From contig NZ_CATKVU010000007.1 in NCBI RefSeq assembly GCF_949820605.1, positions 430,953 through 494,952 on the forward strand: DNA of 64,000 bases, read 5' to 3'. Source of the DNA: Segatella copri (GTDB lineage Bacteria > Bacteroidota > Bacteroidia > Bacteroidales > Bacteroidaceae). Position 1 is the first letter of the stretch, and every line of letters begins with the position of its first letter. Under the pieces are notes generated by a model. That model was not told the DNA's origin. It did no database searches and saw only the letters and a list, made by a program, of their open reading frames with translations. Both the position numbers and the translations under genes were made by a program. This document shows, piece after piece, positions 62,201 through 64,000 of this stretch.

Positions 62201-64000
62201 ATCGGTGAGGATGAACACGGCAACGACATCAAGGTGCGTGACAGCGAGGGCATACAGCTTGCCAATGCCAAGATTGACGAAATCCGCAACGGGTTCTCTG
62301 AATGGCTGGAGGAGCAGTCTGACTCCTTTAAGGAACGCTTGACCACAATGTACAACCGGAAGTTCAACTGCTTCGTGCGTCCGAAGTATGACGGTTCTCA
62401 CCAGACCTTCCCCGGCTTGGATCTGAAAGCCCTTGGCGGAAAGTATGGTGTCAAGAGTGTGTACCCAAGTCAGAAGGACTGTGTATGGATGCTTTTGCAG
62501 AACGGCGGCGGGATATGTGACCACGCCGTAGGTACAGGCAAGACCCTCATCATGTGCATGGCTGCGCATGAGATGAAACGTCTCGGTATAGCTCACAAGC
62601 CGATGATTATCGGGCTGAAAGCCAATGTCGCGGAGATTGCCGTCACCTATCAGACGGCTTATCCCCATGCGAGGATACTCTATGCCTCGGAGAAGGATTT
62701 TTCCACCAAGAACCGTGTCAGCTTCTTCAACAACATCAAGAACAACGACTATGACTGTGTAATCATGTCGCATGACCAGTTCGGGAAGATACCGCAATCG
62801 CCAGAACTCCAGCGGCAGATATTGCAGGCGGAGCTTGATACCGTGGAGGAAAACTTGGAAGTGATACGCACGCAGGGCAAAGACGTGTCACGGGGAATGC
62901 TCAAAGGACTGGAAAAGCGAAAGCAGAATCTGGAGGCAAAGTTGCAGAAGATAGCCTACAGCATCGAGCAGCGCACCGATGATGTGGTGGATTTCCGCAT
63001 GATGGGCATCGACCACTTGTTTGTGGACGAGAGCCACCAGTTCAAGAACCTCATGTTCAACACCAGACACGACCGTGTGGCAGGACTTGGCAACAGCGAG
63101 GGAAGCCAGAAGGCACTCAACATGCTCTTTGCTATCCGTACCATACAGGAGCGGACAGGCAGAGATCTGGGAGCGACATTCCTGTCGGGAACAACCATCA
63201 GTAACTCACTGACTGAGTTGTATCTGCTTTTCAAGTACCTGCGCCCCAAGGAACTGGAGCGTCAGGACATCCGCTGTTTCGATGCGTGGGCGGCAATCTT
63301 CGCCAAGAAAACTACCGACTTCGAGTTTAACGTCACCAACAACATCGTACAGAAGGAACGTTTCAGATACTTCATCAAGGTACCGGAGCTTGCTGCTTTC
63401 TACAACGAGATAACCGACTATCGCACGGCGGAGGCGGTTGGTGTGGACAGACCACAGAAGAACGAGATTCTTCATAACATACCACCGACACCCGAGCAGG
63501 AGGACTTCATCCAAAAGCTGATGGAGTTTGCCAAGACGGGTGATGCCACCATCCTCGGCAGACTGCCATTGTCGGAAACAGAGGAAAAGGCAAAGATGCT
63601 CATAGCCACGGACTATGCCCGAAAGATGGCTCTCGACATGCGCATGATAGACCCGACTTGTGAGGATCATCCCGACAACAAGGCAAGCCATTGTGCCAAG
63701 ATGATAGCGGACTATTACAAACGCTATGACAATTACAAGGGCACACAGTTCGTATTCTCAGATCTTGGCACATACAGACCTGGGGAATTCAACGTGTATT
63801 CTGAAATCAAGCGTAAGCTGATAGAGGATTATGGAATACCTTCATCTGAAATCCGCTTCATTCAGGAGTGCAAGAACGAGAGGGCAAGAAAGGCGGTGAT
63901 AGCAGCCATGAACGAGGGTTCGGTACGAGTATTGTTCGGCTCCACATCTATGTTAGGTACAGGCGTAAATGCACAAAAAAGGTGTGTTGCTATTCATCAT
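59264..64000 (+). CDS. Giant N6-adenine methylase/helicase protein of the ICE, 3' end outside window
   Basis: The frame is open from ATG 59264 to the window end (1579 codons, no stop). Residues 1-300 are an N6-adenine methylase-like domain: motif [16 protein letters not shown] (about 127-141) and motif [13 protein letters not shown] (about 190-200), where the usual NPPF reads NIPF. Residues 390-660 are a charged linker (Glu/Lys/Gln-rich). A second half holds a SNF2-type helicase: Walker [16 protein letters not shown] (about 1085-1099), [10 protein letters not shown] (DEAH-like, about 1254), [10 protein letters not shown], then helicase C-terminal [10 protein letters not shown] and [17 protein letters not shown]. 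Similar phage and ICE proteins protect incoming DNA from restriction; this role is inference. Confidence 0.88.
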   Translation, partial: MAYNRKQRLNDNIKAIETAFILDREQRTPTARERLLLERYCGFGGLKCILNPARELADAVHWAKSDLELFALTVELHRLIRENSKNESEYKQLMDSLKQSVLTAFYTPSAITEALVDVLKEHQIIPEKVLEPSAGIGAFVDSVLDNNPKADIMAFEKDLLTGKILRHLHPEQKVRIEGFEKIEKPFNDYFDLAISNIPFGDVAVFDPSYTAMKGMRALVTRRIHNYFFVKALDTVRDGGLVAFITSQGVLNAKNNSAARFMMLYHADLVSAIRLPNNLFTENANTEVGSDLIILQKNTQKESLRGDDNLLDTVYNDENRIPTSNYFLEHPERIIHTTAKLDTDPFGKPAMIYTHEDGVEGIVEDLRRMLHEDFKKNLNLSRYLGIEETKAEEVKEVEGTEKIEKTEKMKPSIEEKQNDTVVSLQKQEKPTDDAELSQKSNHQQPPVQMTLFDLWGMEEEKRLTVHATKKKAEVTVGAVAKKVSRKKASPLVKSVNPTFEVVTKPVEKEEKPSLTDAKDQETAQETKPILPGDEPYASISWEENPPINGFYEMMMTMAPEDRVLLRQKAELHRQEQLKALGVEDTLDPKFKPPMEPIEVLKVQIGHGQSKGNEAKEDSKTQSTLEETNHEREQQKEQERKREEQAKKKEDAMKPRPFDEKLESFHREGSMVLDSAKNIGVLKDLTKYGATFMPLDLNMEQKEKAVLYIALRDAYQKLYTYEAEEQTENKQMRESLNVYYDAFFIRFGNLNAKQNVKFILMDASGRDMLSLERVENGQFTKSDIFDHPVSFSLDEVSHVDSPEEALTASLNKFGRIDLPYMTELSDMPEQELTEALKGRIYYNPLIDGYEIADRFIAGNVIEKAERIEEWLKENPDHAIVRESLEALKASIPEPIAFEDLDFNFGERWIPTGVYSAYMSHLFNTQVSIVYSDSMDEYSAKCSMKTMAITDEYMVKGYYRNYDGMSLLKHALHNTCPDMMKSIGEDEHGNDIKVRDSEGIQLANAKIDEIRNGFSEWLEEQSDSFKERLTTMYNRKFNCFVRPKYDGSHQTFPGLDLKALGGKYGVKSVYPSQKDCVWMLLQNGGGICDHAVGTGKTLIMCMAAHEMKRLGIAHKPMIIGLKANVAEIAVTYQTAYPHARILYASEKDFSTKNRVSFFNNIKNNDYDCVIMSHDQFGKIPQSPELQRQILQAELDTVEENLEVIRTQGKDVSRGMLKGLEKRKQNLEAKLQKIAYSIEQRTDDVVDFRMMGIDHLFVDESHQFKNLMFNTRHDRVAGLGNSEGSQKALNMLFAIRTIQERTGRDLGATFLSGTTISNSLTELYLLFKYLRPKELERQDIRCFDAWAAIFAKKTTDFEFNVTNNIVQKERFRYFIKVPELAAFYNEITDYRTAEAVGVDRPQKNEILHNIPPTPEQEDFIQKLMEFAKTGDATILGRLPLSETEEKAKMLIATDYARKMALDMRMIDPTCEDHPDNKASHCAKMIADYYKRYDNYKGTQFVFSDLGTYRPGEFNVYSEIKRKLIEDYGIPSSEIRFIQECKNERARKAVIAAMNEGSVRVLFGSTSMLGTGVNAQKRCVAIHH

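Larger units (their letters stand above)
51001..64000 (+). mobile_element. CTnDOT-like integrative conjugative element (left part)
   Basis: A tyrosine integrase, HTH excisionase-like genes, a DUF4099/DUF3945 protein, topoisomerase III, DUF1896 and an N6-methylase/helicase giant, in the order typical of Bacteroidota conjugative transposons. The element continues past 64000; no transfer or resistance genes are inside the window. The exact left end is not fixed: it lies between the NhaC-family gene (50862) and the integrase (51324). Confidence 0.85.

Noticed and set aside
61727..62797. 356-codon open frame antisense to the methylase/helicase gene
   Set aside because: Shadow of the conserved plus-strand helicase frame.
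51001..64000. Prophage
   Set aside because: No phage structural, lysis or packaging genes; gene order matches conjugative transposons.

Overview
The window reads as chromosome of a Bacteroidota species close to Prevotella (Segatella copri-like). The signs are: almost every gene start is preceded by the Bacteroidota -7 box TAnnTTTG rather than an E. coli -10; a complete type IX secretion translocon gene (sprA); a meso-diaminopimelate dehydrogenase; a CTnDOT-type conjugative element; and weak or absent Shine-Dalgarno sequences. The species name is inference from style and could not be checked by search.

Layout. 1-7.7 kb: two nearly identical IS1182-family copies in inverted orientation (the first cut by the window start) bracket 4.35 kb holding an ECF sigma / anti-sigma-like / secreted protein / outer-membrane protein operon and a lactate permease. 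7.7-20.8 kb: a DMT exporter, an AAA ATPase + DUF4435 pair resembling the PARIS/OLD class of defence modules, an IS256-family element that split a small palindromic repeat array, a seven-gene co-oriented operon of unknown function (zinc ribbon, SPFH-GYF, GYF, YARHG and TerB-like modules), a rod-shaped non-coding RNA that looks like 6S RNA, and a toxin/HTH-Panacea antitoxin pair. 21-29.9 kb: housekeeping genes manA, trkH-trkA-dxs (one operon), a secreted C1 peptidase and a cysteine desulfidase-family enzyme. 29.9-34.3 kb: two arrays of four 22-bp palindromic units, four direct repeats spaced 33-34 bp in front of a DUF4143 ATPase gene, and an IS982-family element that cuts this ATPase with a clean 7-bp target duplication; then ddh. 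34.3-50.9 kb: ruvA-sprA, nadB, a small membrane protein with dacB, a MscS channel, mutY, rubrerythrin and an NhaC-type antiporter.

51-64 kb: left part of an integrative conjugative element. It has a tyrosine integrase lacking the first catalytic arginine (as in IntDOT), four small excisionase-like HTH proteins, and the order HTH-HTH-DUF4099/DUF3945-topoisomerase III, which matches the CTnDOT excision operon xis2c-xis2d-orf3-exc. A DUF1896 protein and a giant adenine-methylase/helicase that runs off the window follow. Two of its operons carry the same leader motif next to a GC-rich hairpin, suggesting attenuation-type control.

The most unusual observations are the seven-gene TerB-like/SPFH/GYF/YARHG operon, the recurring 4 x 22-bp palindromic intergenic arrays, the match between IS1182 ends and an ordinary genomic terminator, the 6S-like RNA, and the ICE leaders. 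No tRNA, rRNA or CRISPR array was seen.
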